Origin: Glaciimonas soli
GTDB taxonomy: Bacteria; Pseudomonadota; Gammaproteobacteria; Burkholderiales; Burkholderiaceae_D
Assembly: GCF_009497155.1 (NCBI RefSeq)
Contig: NZ_WINI01000001.1
Span: 248,001-312,000, forward strand
Length of the DNA stretch: 64,000 bases
Direction: 5' to 3'
The notes under the pieces are model-generated. The model was not told where the DNA came from, made no database searches, and saw only the letters and a program-made list of their open reading frames with translations. A program made the position numbers and the translations under genes. Position 1 is the first letter of the stretch. The number at the start of each line of letters is the position of its first letter. This document shows positions 31,821 to 40,877 of this stretch, in pieces.

Positions 31821-32903
31821 CTATAAAAACGCCCCCTTCCCCACTCCCTTGGCGCCAAGTAAACGTTTCAGCTTAATCAGCGCTTCTTGCTGTATTTGCC
31901 GCACCCGCTCACGTGTCACACCAATTTCAGAAGCCAACTCTTCCAAGGTCGTAGGCTCATCGTTATCAAAACCGAAGCGTCGCATGATGACATTACGTTG
32001 TTTGTCACTCAACTTATCCAGCCACATCCGGATGAGTACGCAGGTTTCTTTTTGTTCTGCGCAAAAGTCAGGGTTTTCTTCCGTTGCACATTGCAACAAG
32101 TCGATCAAGCTTGCTGCCGGATCTTGATCCAATGCCGCATCCAGTGAAGTCGCATGCTCCGCCAATATCAACACGGCTTGCACTTGATCGATAGGTCGAT
32201 CGACCAAATGCGCAATGTCTTCAGCGCAGGCATCCTTGCCATTATGATGCTGTGCCTCCAGATGGTATTTTGCCCGCAATATCTGATTCAATTCGCGCAC
32301 CATATGGACCGGTAGTCGCACGGTACGTGCCTGATTCATGATTGAGCGCTCTATGCTTTGCCGTATCCACCATGTTGCATAAGTAGAAAAGCGAAAGCCT
32401 CGCTCCGGTTCAAATTTATCGATCGCTCGCATTAAACCGAGATTGCCCTCTTCGATCAAATCGAGCAAAGCAACACCGCGATTAATATAATGTTTAGCAA
32501 TCGAAACGACTAAGCGTAAGTTATGCTCAATCATTTTCTGCCGCGACGGAAAATCTCCCTGCTTGGCGAGCGTCGCAAAGTGTACTTCTTCCGTCACAGT
32601 CAGTAGCGGCCGAGTGCCGATTTGATTCAGATAATGTTGCGTAGTATCGGTTGATAATTCCGATGCCAATACTTTTTTTAATTCTTCAGCACCGAACCCT
32701 GCGTCAACCACCGAGATATCATCAACATTGACAATATCATCAGTGTTTGCCGCATCGACCTCCTCTGCTTCTTCAGCGTAGCCATCAATATGGCTAACCC
32801 TATCATTAAGCAATCCAGAATCGAGATCATCAAGTACGTCATCAGAAGCGCTTTCTGAAAACATCTCATTGGCGCTACTTTGATGACTAACGTGCTTATT
32901 CAT
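31821..32903 (-). CDS. rpoS: RNA polymerase sigma factor RpoS (sigma S)
   Basis: A 360-residue sigma-70-family factor for stationary phase and general stress. After an acidic N-terminal part (about 1-75, somewhat longer than in E. coli), region 1.2/2.1 begins at [16 protein letters not shown]. Region 2 holds [59 protein letters not shown], and region 4 holds [33 protein letters not shown]. All DNA-contact motifs look intact. It lies directly downstream of nlpD, the conserved order. Confidence 0.95.
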   Translation of the reverse strand: MNKHVSHQSSANEMFSESASDDVLDDLDSGLLNDRVSHIDGYAEEAEEVDAANTDDIVNVDDISVVDAGFGAEELKKVLASELSTDTTQHYLNQIGTRPLLTVTEEVHFATLAKQGDFPSRQKMIEHNLRLVVSIAKHYINRGVALLDLIEEGNLGLMRAIDKFEPERGFRFSTYATWWIRQSIERSIMNQARTVRLPVHMVRELNQILRAKYHLEAQHHNGKDACAEDIAHLVDRPIDQVQAVLILAEHATSLDAALDQDPAASLIDLLQCATEENPDFCAEQKETCVLIRMWLDKLSDKQRNVIMRRFGFDNDEPTTLEELASEIGVTRERVRQIQQEALIKLKRLLGAKGVGKGAFL

Positions 32904-33092
32904 TTAGCAATCACTTAGTAAGTCATTCAGTTAAAACAATTAATAACCGCGTGAACTTCTAGTACGACAACCAACGAAATCATTAACATATTGCTACTTT
33001 ATTGCAGCAATATGCATCACTTCTATATTCAGTCTTTTTGATTACGGTTGCTTTTATCTGTCAATTATCACCATTAGCCACATAGACAATGA

Positions 33093-34082
33093 TCAACGGG
33101 GAGGCAAAAATTTCGACGGATCAACCGGCTTGCCTTGTTGTCTAATTTCAAAATGCAATATGGTGCTATCACTATCAGAATTGCCCATCTCAGCAATCTT
33201 CTGACCTTTACTGACTGTTTGTCCTTCTTTGACCAAAATCAGCTTGTTATGAGCATACGCCGATAGCAGATTGTTTGTATGCTTAATAATCACCAAATTG
33301 CCATAACCGCGTATTCCACTACCAGCATACATCACCTTGCCTGCAGCAGCAGCTTGCACTGCCTGGCCGGCCTTACCAGCGATATCGATACCTTTTTTCC
33401 CTTGGTCAAAAGTACCCGTTAATTTGCCATCCGTAGGCCACATCCAGTCAACTTTATCTTCGTCACCGCTTGGAATTGCGGCAACTGGCGGAGGCGTAGT
33501 TTTTTCAGCGGAAGTTGATGGCGCGGGTTTTATTTCTGGGCGCGCTTCGTTGGCCGCAGCCATATCTGGCTTTTGCAATTCGGCCAAAGCGCTTTCTGAA
33601 TACGGACGTTTATCGCCGCGTGGGCCAGTTTTATTGCTGCTGGCAGAGGCCGCGTTATTGTTACTGCTGCTGGCACTCGGCGATGGAGTAGTTGTGCTTA
33701 ATGGCTTAACTTCAACACCCGAACCGGAAGTAACATTTCCTAATTGCGCACCGCCAGCAGTGGCACTGCTACCGTTCGGAGGTTGCACACGCAATACTTG
33801 ATCGACCTTAATATCGTTGGCATTTTCAAGATTATTCCAAGTCACGATATCGCGATAGCTTTGCCCGGATTCCTGTGCGATTTTAAACAGCGTATCGCCT
33901 TTTTTAACTGTGTAAAATCCCGGCCCGGCTACTGCGCGCGGCTCGGTACTGGCACCCGTGTTATACGCGGCACCGCCGGCTCGACGCTCGACTACTGGCG
34001 CAGGAGTATGTGTGGTGCTACAAGCAGCAATCGTAGTGATCACTATTCCCAGAGTTGCTAGACGAATTATTTTCATGCTCAT
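33093..34082 (-). CDS. nlpD: Peptidoglycan amidase activator NlpD (LysM, degenerate LytM)
   Basis: A 329-residue lipoprotein. The signal peptide ends in IAAC (Cys about residue 21). A LysM domain follows (YTVKKGDTLFKIAQESGQSYRDIVTWNNL, about 57-100), then a Ser/Asn/Pro-rich linker and an M23 domain. The first metal-binding His is replaced (KKGIDIAGK instead of HxGxDIAG) while LHFEIR remains, as in E. coli NlpD, so it should activate an amidase rather than cut peptidoglycan itself. It lies upstream of rpoS; the rpoS promoter is often inside nlpD. Confidence 0.93.
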   Translation of the reverse strand: MSMKIIRLATLGIVITTIAACSTTHTPAPVVERRAGGAAYNTGASTEPRAVAGPGFYTVKKGDTLFKIAQESGQSYRDIVTWNNLENANDIKVDQVLRVQPPNGSSATAGGAQLGNVTSGSGVEVKPLSTTTPSPSASSSNNNAASASSNKTGPRGDKRPYSESALAELQKPDMAAANEARPEIKPAPSTSAEKTTPPPVAAIPSGDEDKVDWMWPTDGKLTGTFDQGKKGIDIAGKAGQAVQAAAAGKVMYAGSGIRGYGNLVIIKHTNNLLSAYAHNKLILVKEGQTVSKGQKIAEMGNSDSDSTILHFEIRQQGKPVDPSKFLPPR

Positions 34083-34185
34083 ACGTTTTCTTGGCGACTA
34101 AGTCGCAGGTTTAATCGAATTTTGTTGGATGTTCTGACGCAGGCTGATAGTAAATCTGCCAATAGAATCTACCGTTGATATGAAC

Positions 34186-35094
34186 CTATATGGTCCCTGC
34201 ACGCAACGGCACAAACTGACAATCTTCCAGTGTAGTGCTGGTCCAATCGTATTTACTGACGCGCTCAAACAACTGCAATACCTGATGACGTCCGCCCACC
34301 GGAGCCACCAAGCGTCCGCCTATGGACAATTGCTCTAACAATGCTGGCGGCACTTCCAGACCCGCAGCAGCCAGAATAATGCCATCAAAAGGCGCCGCCT
34401 GCGGCAATCCAAGCATACCATCTCCGTAATGCAAACGGATATTCGCTACACGCAATGGGCGTAAATTAACGCGAGCGAGCTCATGCAAAGGTTTGATACG
34501 CTCAATTGAATACACTTCTTTCGCAACCAAAGACAACACCGCCGCTTGATAACCACAGCCGGTACCAATCTCCAATACACGCTGCAATACACCACCTTGC
34601 TTGTTATCACGCATGATTTCTATCATGCGAGCGACGATATAAGGTTGCGAAATGGTCTGGTGATGGCCAATCGGAAACGCGGAATCGGTATAGGCCTGGC
34701 TAGCCAATCCCGGTTCCATAAACAAATGCCGTGGCACTGCCTCCATCGCCGCCAACACACTGACATCGCGCACACCGAGCTGAGCGATCCGTGCCACCAT
34801 CGCTTTGCGCACACCTTCCGACACCAGCGGCGTCGGACGCTCATCGATATGTTTGGTCGAATTACTCATCACGGTAGATTTAACAGTACCCGCTTTATTA
34901 GCATTGTTTGGTGAGCTTGCTTGCGAAATTGCTTGCTTCAACGAAGCGACACGTACACTATCCTGTACAGCATTGCGCGTCGCCGTTTGTGGTGTTGCGA
35001 CCTTCACATTCGAGCGCACACCAGCGGATTTTGCCTTCACATCCACCACTGATGATAAAGTCAGTGGAAAACGCGCTGCCCCTTCTTTCTTCAT
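34186..35094 (-). CDS. pcm: Protein-L-isoaspartate O-methyltransferase with N-terminal extension
   Basis: Repairs isoaspartyl residues in aged proteins using SAM. The catalytic part (about residues 85-302) has [38 protein letters not shown], the SAM motif [16 protein letters not shown] and the C-terminal [19 protein letters not shown]. The first 80 residues are an Ala/Ser/Lys-rich, probably disordered extension. An internal ATG ([12 protein letters not shown], near 34869) would give the usual size, but the 4-nt ATGA overlap with surE supports the long start. Confidence 0.93.
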   Translation of the reverse strand: MKKEGAARFPLTLSSVVDVKAKSAGVRSNVKVATPQTATRNAVQDSVRVASLKQAISQASSPNNANKAGTVKSTVMSNSTKHIDERPTPLVSEGVRKAMVARIAQLGVRDVSVLAAMEAVPRHLFMEPGLASQAYTDSAFPIGHHQTISQPYIVARMIEIMRDNKQGGVLQRVLEIGTGCGYQAAVLSLVAKEVYSIERIKPLHELARVNLRPLRVANIRLHYGDGMLGLPQAAPFDGIILAAAGLEVPPALLEQLSIGGRLVAPVGGRHQVLQLFERVSKYDWTSTTLEDCQFVPLRAGTI

Positions 35095-35828
35095 AGCAGA
35101 TCTTTCGCTAAACCAGTCAACTGCGTTCTATGTGTCAAATCAATTTGTAATGGTGTGATCGATACATGACCGTGCGCCACTGCATGAAAATCTGTTCCTG
35201 CGTCAGCATCTTTTGCCGTACCTGCCGGACCTATCCAATAAATTTCGCGGCCATGCGGATCCAACATTTTAATCACCGGCTCCGACATATGGCGTTTCCC
35301 CAGACGCGTAGCCAATGCAGGCCGGATTTCGGCGTAAGGCAAGTTTGGGATATTCACATTGAGCAGGAAGGGACGCGGCATCTGCTCGAAACGGCGCTCC
35401 ACAATCTCCCGCGCAATTTGTGCGGCAGCTTCCAATTCATCCCAGCCGTGCTTAACCTGAGAAAAGGCAATAGCCGGAATGCCAAATAAAAATCCTTCCG
35501 TCGCAGCAGCAACTGTTCCAGAGTACAACGTATCGTCGCCCATATTTTGTCCCTGATTAATTCCGGAAACAATCAGATCTGGGCGGAAATTTAAAATCCC
35601 GGTCAGCGCCACATGCACGCAATCCGATGGCGTGCCATTGACGAAGTAAAACCCGTTTTCAGCACGATGTACCGACAATGGTCTATCCAAAGTCAAAGAA
35701 TTAGATGCGCCAGAGCGATTACTTTCTGGGGCAACCACCACAATGTCGGCAATTGGTGTGAGCGCATTGGCTAAAGCAATAATACCCGGAGCTAAATAAC
35801 CGTCGTCGTTGCTGATAAGAATTTTCAT
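35091..35828 (-). CDS. surE: 5'/3'-nucleotidase SurE
   Basis: A 245-residue stationary-phase survival phosphatase acting on nucleoside monophosphates. It begins [16 protein letters not shown] with the metal-binding Asp-Asp, then [27 protein letters not shown] and [25 protein letters not shown], all family signatures. It is first in the surE-pcm-nlpD-rpoS group and is coupled to pcm by an ATGA overlap. Confidence 0.96.
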   Translation of the reverse strand: MKILISNDDGYLAPGIIALANALTPIADIVVVAPESNRSGASNSLTLDRPLSVHRAENGFYFVNGTPSDCVHVALTGILNFRPDLIVSGINQGQNMGDDTLYSGTVAAATEGFLFGIPAIAFSQVKHGWDELEAAAQIAREIVERRFEQMPRPFLLNVNIPNLPYAEIRPALATRLGKRHMSEPVIKMLDPHGREIYWIGPAGTAKDADAGTDFHAVAHGHVSITPLQIDLTHRTQLTGLAKDLL

Positions 35829-35977
35829 AGATGAATTTTACCCGATGCAACCAACACTCAAGGGAAGATTTTCATGATTTTAATGTGACATAAAGACGAT
35901 TTAACGGTGCCGGCTTACTTTGTTGGAAGTTGCATATGAAGCAATGGCAGTGAAAGAAAATATTGAAAAATCTTATG

Positions 35978-36023
35978 CAAAAAAAATTCGCCCCACAATC
36001 CATTTACGGATGATGGGGCGAAA
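35978..36023 (-). terminator. Intrinsic terminator at the end of the aryl-polyene operon
   Basis: On the minus strand TTCGCCCCA (36022-36014) and TGGGGCGAA (35995-35987) form a 9-bp stem around a loop of about 18 nt, followed by TTTTTTTTGC. It lies 22 nt after the stop of the small secreted protein gene and marks the 3' end of the operon. Confidence 0.8.
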
Positions 36024-36044
36024 TTTGCAAAATTTCATAGAGAC

Positions 36045-36494
36045 TTATTTGGCCAGCTTCACAAAATCGCCCTTCAGCGCAACACCGGCGACAATGGCAC
36101 CAGCATGGCATTCAAACTCGGTGGCACTTGGGCTTGAATTTTTCTTGTAGTAACTCTCAATATTGACAACGGCATCAGCACCAAGCTCATGCGCACGTTT
36201 TTGGAATTCGATTAATGCCGATACAAATCCCCAAATACATGCATCCTGGTCGGATTTGCCGAATGAATTGGTTTTCCGATTGCTCACGTCCGTTTTGATG
36301 GGGGCGGCGATCTTAGGTTGATTTTGCCCTGCAAAATAAAATTTGATAGAGCCATCCAGTTTTTCTTTTGCTATTGCACTATCTAGCCCTGCCTGAATTG
36401 GCACCATCAGTTGTGTGTCACGGGCAAAAACAGTAGGGCTGGCAATGAACGATAAAGCTGACATCGTTAACAGAACGCGTAAAAAAAAATTCAT
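36045..36494 (-). CDS. Small secreted protein of unknown function, last gene of the aryl-polyene operon
   Basis: A 149-residue protein with a cleavable signal peptide (MNFFLRVLLTMSALSFIASPTVFA). The mature part has LDGSIKFYFAGQ and QKRAHELGADAVVNIESYYKKNSSPSATEFECHAGAIVAGVALKGDFVKL, which resembles the YbjQ-like heavy-metal-binding fold and the proteins often annotated as excinuclease ATPase subunit; that name is surely wrong for a 15-kDa exported protein. The start at 36492-36494 has AAGGAAAAT upstream; the open frame extends further but would bury the signal. It is 63 nt after the KS gene and ends at a strong terminator. Confidence 0.75.
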   Translation of the reverse strand: MNFFLRVLLTMSALSFIASPTVFARDTQLMVPIQAGLDSAIAKEKLDGSIKFYFAGQNQPKIAAPIKTDVSNRKTNSFGKSDQDACIWGFVSALIEFQKRAHELGADAVVNIESYYKKNSSPSATEFECHAGAIVAGVALKGDFVKLAK

Positions 36495-36557
36495 ATTTTC
36501 CTTGTGTATAAGGTGAACAAAATTAAATGGCAAAACAGTCGCCAAATAATAATGACA

Positions 36558-37796
36558 TTATTGCAATTTTTTGAAAATTAATGAAGTATTAATTCCCCCA
36601 AAGGCAAAATTATTCGACATTACATAATCACATTGCAATGCCCGCCCTTGCTCAACGATGTAATCCAATTGCGCGCAGCGTGGATCGAGTTGCTTAAGGT
36701 TGATGGTTGGTGCAAACCAGCCTTCGCGCATCATTTCGATGCAAGCCCACGCTTCCAATGCACCACACGCTCCTAACGTATGCCCTGTGTAACTCTTCAA
36801 AGAACTGATGGGAATTTGTTGACCGAAAACCTGTGCCGTCGCATGCGATTCGGCAATATCACCTTGTTCGGTTCCTGTGCCATGGGCATTAATATAACCA
36901 ATCGCAGTGGCAGGCAATCCGGCGTCAGCCAACGCTAACTGCATCGCAATCGCCATGGTTTCGGAATTCGGATGGGTCACATGGCAGCCATCGCTGTTCG
37001 TACCGAAACCGACTATCTCCGCATACATGGTTGCGCCACGTGCTTGCGCATGATCGTAGTCTTCCAGTATCAACGTTCCAGCGCCTTCTCCAATCACCAA
37101 ACCGTCCCTTTCACTATCAAATGGGCTCGGGGTGTATCCCGGCGTGTCATTACGCACGCTGGTAGCGAACAAGGTATCAAATACCGCCGCTTCGGTAGCG
37201 CACAACTCTTCTGCACCGCCGGCAATCATGACTTTTTGACGACCACTGCGGATGGCTTCATAAGCATAACCAATTCCTTGACTGCCTGATGTACAAGCGC
37301 TGGAAGTCGTGATTACCCTGCCGGTAACCCCGAAAAATACGCCGATATTCACGGGTGCTGTATGTGCCATCATTTTGATGTAGGTGGTCGCATTAATGCC
37401 GCGAGTACTACGTTCTTCGATCATTTTGCCGAAGTCGCCTATCGCTTTGGTCGTTCCGGCCGATGAACCATAGGCGATCCCACATTGACCACTTTTCAAA
37501 ATCGGGTCGTCCAATAATCCAGCATCCATCAACGCCATTTCGCTGGCACGGGTAGCCATCAACGCCACGCGGCCCATGCTACGCATAGTCTTGCGGGTAT
37601 AACGGTCAGATAACAAGAACGCCATCGCAGGCGCACCTAACTGCGTATTCAAACCATCATAATCTGCCCAGTCATGCATGCGTATCACCGCGTTTTGATA
37701 ACTTCCTAAATAGGCGCGTATGCTGCTCCAGTCATTGCCAATCGGGCTAATTCCCGCCATGCCGGTGACGACCACCCTTTTATCCGAAGACGTCAT
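36558..37796 (-). CDS. apeR: Aryl-polyene beta-ketoacyl-ACP synthase (ApeR-like, FabF family)
   Basis: A 412-residue ketosynthase for chain elongation. The catalytic triad is intact: Cys168 in TSSACTSGSQG, His in NAHGTGTEQGD and His in SYTGHTLGACGALE. It starts inside the stop of the ketoreductase gene (4-nt overlap). In the E. coli cluster ApeR is the homodimeric KS that works beside the ApeO-ApeC pair; the same role is inferred here. It is the last biosynthetic enzyme gene in the operon. Confidence 0.9.
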   Translation of the reverse strand: MTSSDKRVVVTGMAGISPIGNDWSSIRAYLGSYQNAVIRMHDWADYDGLNTQLGAPAMAFLLSDRYTRKTMRSMGRVALMATRASEMALMDAGLLDDPILKSGQCGIAYGSSAGTTKAIGDFGKMIEERSTRGINATTYIKMMAHTAPVNIGVFFGVTGRVITTSSACTSGSQGIGYAYEAIRSGRQKVMIAGGAEELCATEAAVFDTLFATSVRNDTPGYTPSPFDSERDGLVIGEGAGTLILEDYDHAQARGATMYAEIVGFGTNSDGCHVTHPNSETMAIAMQLALADAGLPATAIGYINAHGTGTEQGDIAESHATAQVFGQQIPISSLKSYTGHTLGACGALEAWACIEMMREGWFAPTINLKQLDPRCAQLDYIVEQGRALQCDYVMSNNFAFGGINTSLIFKKLQ

Positions 37797-38545
37797 GCCA
37801 TGCCACCGTTCACAGAAATAACCTGTCGTGTAATGTACGCCGCATCGCTATGCATCAAAAAAGCTACGGTACCGGCGACTTCCTCCGGCTTACCAACGCG
37901 ACGTAAAGGAATCATTTTGAGCGCTTCTTCAAGCGGTGCATCAGCAATCATGTCGGTTTCTATCAATCCCGGCGCAATGCAATTAACGGTGATATTGCGT
38001 TTCGCCAGTTCAATTGCCAACGCCTTGGTCGCCCCAATAACGCCAGCCTTGGCTGCACTGTAATTAACCTGTCCACGATTGCCGATCAGACCAGACACTG
38101 ATGCCATCGTAATAATCCGCCCCGGTGCACGGCGCTGTACTAGCGGCATGATGAGTGGGTTCAGAACGTTATAAAAACCGTCCAGATTAGTCTTCATCAC
38201 GATATCCCAATCCTCACCTGGCATTGCGGGAAAGGCATTATCGCGCGCGACGCCCGCGTTGCACACAACACCGTAATAACATCCATATTGCGCAACATCC
38301 GCCAACAAAATATCCGCGCACTCCTGCCGTTCGCTAATATCAAATTGCAAGACACGTACTTGTCGTCCCATCTCTCTAATAGTCTGTGCCACACCATCAG
38401 TCGCTTCGCGTTGCTGATGACAATGCAAGACGATGTCGTAACCGTCACGTGCCAAACGCAAGGCAATTGCTTTGCCAATTCCACGGCTGGAACCAGTCAC
38501 CAGCACTGTCTTTTGATCTATTTTCTGATCTACACTCACACTCAC
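37793..38545 (-). CDS. apeQ: Aryl-polyene 3-ketoacyl-ACP reductase (ApeQ-like, FabG family)
   Basis: A 250-residue SDR with TGSSRGIGKAIALRLARDG for NADPH binding, NAGVARDNAFPAM, the catalytic SVSGLIGNRGQVNYSAAKAG (Ser, Tyr, Lys) and the FabG C-terminus LRRVGKPEEVAGTVAFLMHSDAAYITRQVISVNGGMA. It reduces the beta-keto group in each polyene cycle. It lies between the dehydratase (16 nt) and the second KS (overlapping). Confidence 0.92.
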   Translation of the reverse strand: MSVSVDQKIDQKTVLVTGSSRGIGKAIALRLARDGYDIVLHCHQQREATDGVAQTIREMGRQVRVLQFDISERQECADILLADVAQYGCYYGVVCNAGVARDNAFPAMPGEDWDIVMKTNLDGFYNVLNPLIMPLVQRRAPGRIITMASVSGLIGNRGQVNYSAAKAGVIGATKALAIELAKRNITVNCIAPGLIETDMIADAPLEEALKMIPLRRVGKPEEVAGTVAFLMHSDAAYITRQVISVNGGMA

Positions 38546-38561
38546 TCCGTATGCCTTTTAG

Positions 38562-39059
38562 TCATTTTTCACTACTTTGAAGGAAAGCATCTGCATCATC
38601 AGGTTGAAATACCGTGATGGTGGCTGTCGCTAATGTCTTTCTATCGGTATCTGTGATGCTGCATTCAAACGATCCAACCCCGTTGTCGGTTTGTATTAGT
38701 CGTTGCACGGCGACATGTAAAACAGAGCCGACAGCAAAATAGGAACAATGTGCATCGTAACTTCGTGTCCCCAGCAAGAAGCCGACTTTAACCGGTTCGT
38801 CACGTAAAGACGCGTTGTAACCGGCATACGCGGCAATCGCTTGCGCCATGTACTCCACACCTATCCAGTTACCTACGCCGTGATCTGATTCACAGAACAA
38901 ACTGTCAGGGCGTATCACCACTTCTGCACATAAATTTTCTGCGTCAGCAGATAACACCCGATTCAATAAAACCATGCGGCCAGAATGGGGCATGAAAGTG
39001 CAAATAGCAGGGAAATTATCAATGCTTTCATCTGCATGCATATCTGTCCCTTCCATCAT
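38562..39059 (-). CDS. apeP: Aryl-polyene 3-hydroxyacyl-ACP dehydratase (ApeP-like, hotdog fold)
   Basis: A 165-residue hotdog protein. TFMPHSGRMVLLNRVL near the N-terminus and EYMAQAIAAYAGYNASLRDEPVKVGFLLGTRSYDAHCSYFAVG are typical of the ApeP/FabZ-like branch. In E. coli ApeP pairs with ApeI; here the ApeI-like domain is fused to the ligase at 49023-50912. The ATG (39057-39059) overlaps the stop of the preceding KS by 1 nt (TAATG); a second ATG follows immediately. Confidence 0.88.
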   Translation of the reverse strand: MMEGTDMHADESIDNFPAICTFMPHSGRMVLLNRVLSADAENLCAEVVIRPDSLFCESDHGVGNWIGVEYMAQAIAAYAGYNASLRDEPVKVGFLLGTRSYDAHCSYFAVGSVLHVAVQRLIQTDNGVGSFECSITDTDRKTLATATITVFQPDDADAFLQSSEK

Positions 39060-40258
39060 TATTCCCGTCCTAAAATCAATACTGCATTCGCTCCGCCAAA
39101 AGCGAATGAATTACTTAATATCCAATCTACTGGTCGTCCAAGTCGATCACCCTGCGCTACCAAAGTCAAATCCGGCAAGCTGGCATCCCGAACACCGTCC
39201 CACAAATGCGGTGGCAAACGACCTTCAACATCAGTGCTATCGCCGTTTTGCATCATTAACCAACACAATCCCGCTTCTATTGCACCTGCCGCACCCAGAG
39301 CATGGCCGGTATATGGCTTGGTTGAGCTGGCAGCGACGCGTTTACCGATCCGTTGCGCATCAAACATGTCAGCAATCACCCGGCTTTCCATCGCATCGTT
39401 TTGTAATGTCGCGGTACCGTGCAAATTGATATAGTCAATCTGCGCTGCGGTGATGCCTGCAGAGGATAATGCCCGCTCTATTGCCAGCCGTGCACCACTG
39501 CCGTTCGGATCGGGCGCAGAAATATGATGGCCGTCCGAGGACTCGCCCCAACCGCGCAAAGACACAGTTGCAGGTTCTGCTGTCATTAAAAACAAAGCCG
39601 CACCTTCACCGATATTTATGCCATTTCGATGTGCACTAAATGGATTGCAACGCTCGACACTGACTGATTCCAATGCGCTAAAACCAGCCACGGTAAAAGC
39701 GCACAAAGAATCGACCCCGCCAGTGATCACCGCATCACATATTCCCATCTTCAACATTCTGGCCGCGCTCGCCATTGCCTTACTGCTGGAAGCACAGGCG
39801 CTGGAGTGAACATATGCGGGGCCGCTGACACCTAATAGTTGGGATAACATCGCCGCCACCGAACCCATCTCCTGCTGCGCATAGGTGAATTGCGCAGGAA
39901 ATACTCCACTCACAAGTTGCTGTCGAAAAGCACTCTCACTCTCAGCAACACCAGAGGTACTGGTACCAACCACAATCGCAATGCGATCAGCGCCATACTT
40001 TGCAATCGCAGCATCGACCTGAGGTCGAATTTGCGCCAAAGCAGCTAACGCCAACTGATTATTACGACTACGTTGCGCAACCGGTAAATCTTCCGCACTG
40101 GGTAAGGGAGTATCAACACAGCCCAGCGACAACGGTTTGCCAGCAGAATAGCGATCCGTCATGACGACACCACTTTCGCCATTGAGCAAGCGCCGGCGAA
40201 TTTGATCGTGATTGTCGCCAAGTGCGCACACCAGGCCAAGTTGATTCAGATAGAACAT
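39059..40258 (-). CDS. apeO: Aryl-polyene beta-ketoacyl-ACP synthase (ApeO-like)
   Basis: A 399-residue KS with an intact triad: Cys155 in HSSACASSSKAM, His in NLHGTATLQND and His in KPYTGHALGAAGAIE. This group matches ApeO, the active half of the KS-CLF heterodimer; the likely partner is the Cys-less protein at 52991-53800, encoded 13 kb away at the other end of the operon. It overlaps the dehydratase start and lies 52 nt after the DUF3261 lipoprotein gene. Confidence 0.9.
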   Translation of the reverse strand: MFYLNQLGLVCALGDNHDQIRRRLLNGESGVVMTDRYSAGKPLSLGCVDTPLPSAEDLPVAQRSRNNQLALAALAQIRPQVDAAIAKYGADRIAIVVGTSTSGVAESESAFRQQLVSGVFPAQFTYAQQEMGSVAAMLSQLLGVSGPAYVHSSACASSSKAMASAARMLKMGICDAVITGGVDSLCAFTVAGFSALESVSVERCNPFSAHRNGINIGEGAALFLMTAEPATVSLRGWGESSDGHHISAPDPNGSGARLAIERALSSAGITAAQIDYINLHGTATLQNDAMESRVIADMFDAQRIGKRVAASSTKPYTGHALGAAGAIEAGLCWLMMQNGDSTDVEGRLPPHLWDGVRDASLPDLTLVAQGDRLGRPVDWILSNSFAFGGANAVLILGRE

Positions 40259-40310
40259 TGTCGAGGAATTAATTATCAGTGCATAAAGTATTGAAGTAAC
40301 GGGTGATAAT

Positions 40311-40877
40311 TTATAGCGGTTCGGATTCTACAGTTAAGCGATAGTGATAGCGTAAATTGGTTAATATCACTTTACCGCTCCAGCGTAGATCATCACTGTA
40401 GTTAATCACCATCACCGGCTCATTATTTAATGACAGGGTGCGACGTCTTCCTTGCTGCTCTATCTTCCAACCTGTCGGCAAAGCCTGACGTATCGCCTCC
40501 AATGGCCATAAAGTCAACTGCATATCCTCAAGCACATCCTCAGCCTTCACCTGCGCAGGCAACATCAAATGTCGCCACGATTTCACATGCTGACCATCAT
40601 AGTTAATGGTCAACACGCGCTGTCCGAACGCCAATCCAACCATATTGAGTTGTTGCGGATCAATTTCCAACGCCACATCCAGTTGATCCGATTTATCGGG
40701 CGTACTGTCGCGCTCTACTGTCAAATGCTGTTGCACACTAATGGTAGCGCCAAGGCTGGCCGGTGATAATTGCAAACCTAATCTTCCCGATTGCGCCGGA
40801 GCCTGCGCAACGTTGGCACAGCCTGCAATCAGCACCGTCAAAAACAGCGTGGACAGTACTCGCGCAGTTATACGCAT
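40311..40877 (-). CDS. apeN: DUF3261 lipoprotein (ApeN-like)
   Basis: A 188-residue lipoprotein with signal peptide ending in IAGC (Cys about residue 20). The rest is beta-rich, with LTINYDGQHVKSWRHLMLPAQVKAEDVLEDMQLTLWPLEAIRQALPTGWKIEQ, the DUF3261 signature found in aryl-polyene clusters. It is thought to act with the LolA-like carrier and MMPL exporter in delivering the lipid-linked polyene to the outer membrane. It overlaps the flavoprotein stop by 10 nt. Confidence 0.85.
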   Translation of the reverse strand: MRITARVLSTLFLTVLIAGCANVAQAPAQSGRLGLQLSPASLGATISVQQHLTVERDSTPDKSDQLDVALEIDPQQLNMVGLAFGQRVLTINYDGQHVKSWRHLMLPAQVKAEDVLEDMQLTLWPLEAIRQALPTGWKIEQQGRRRTLSLNNEPVMVINYSDDLRWSGKVILTNLRYHYRLTVESEPL

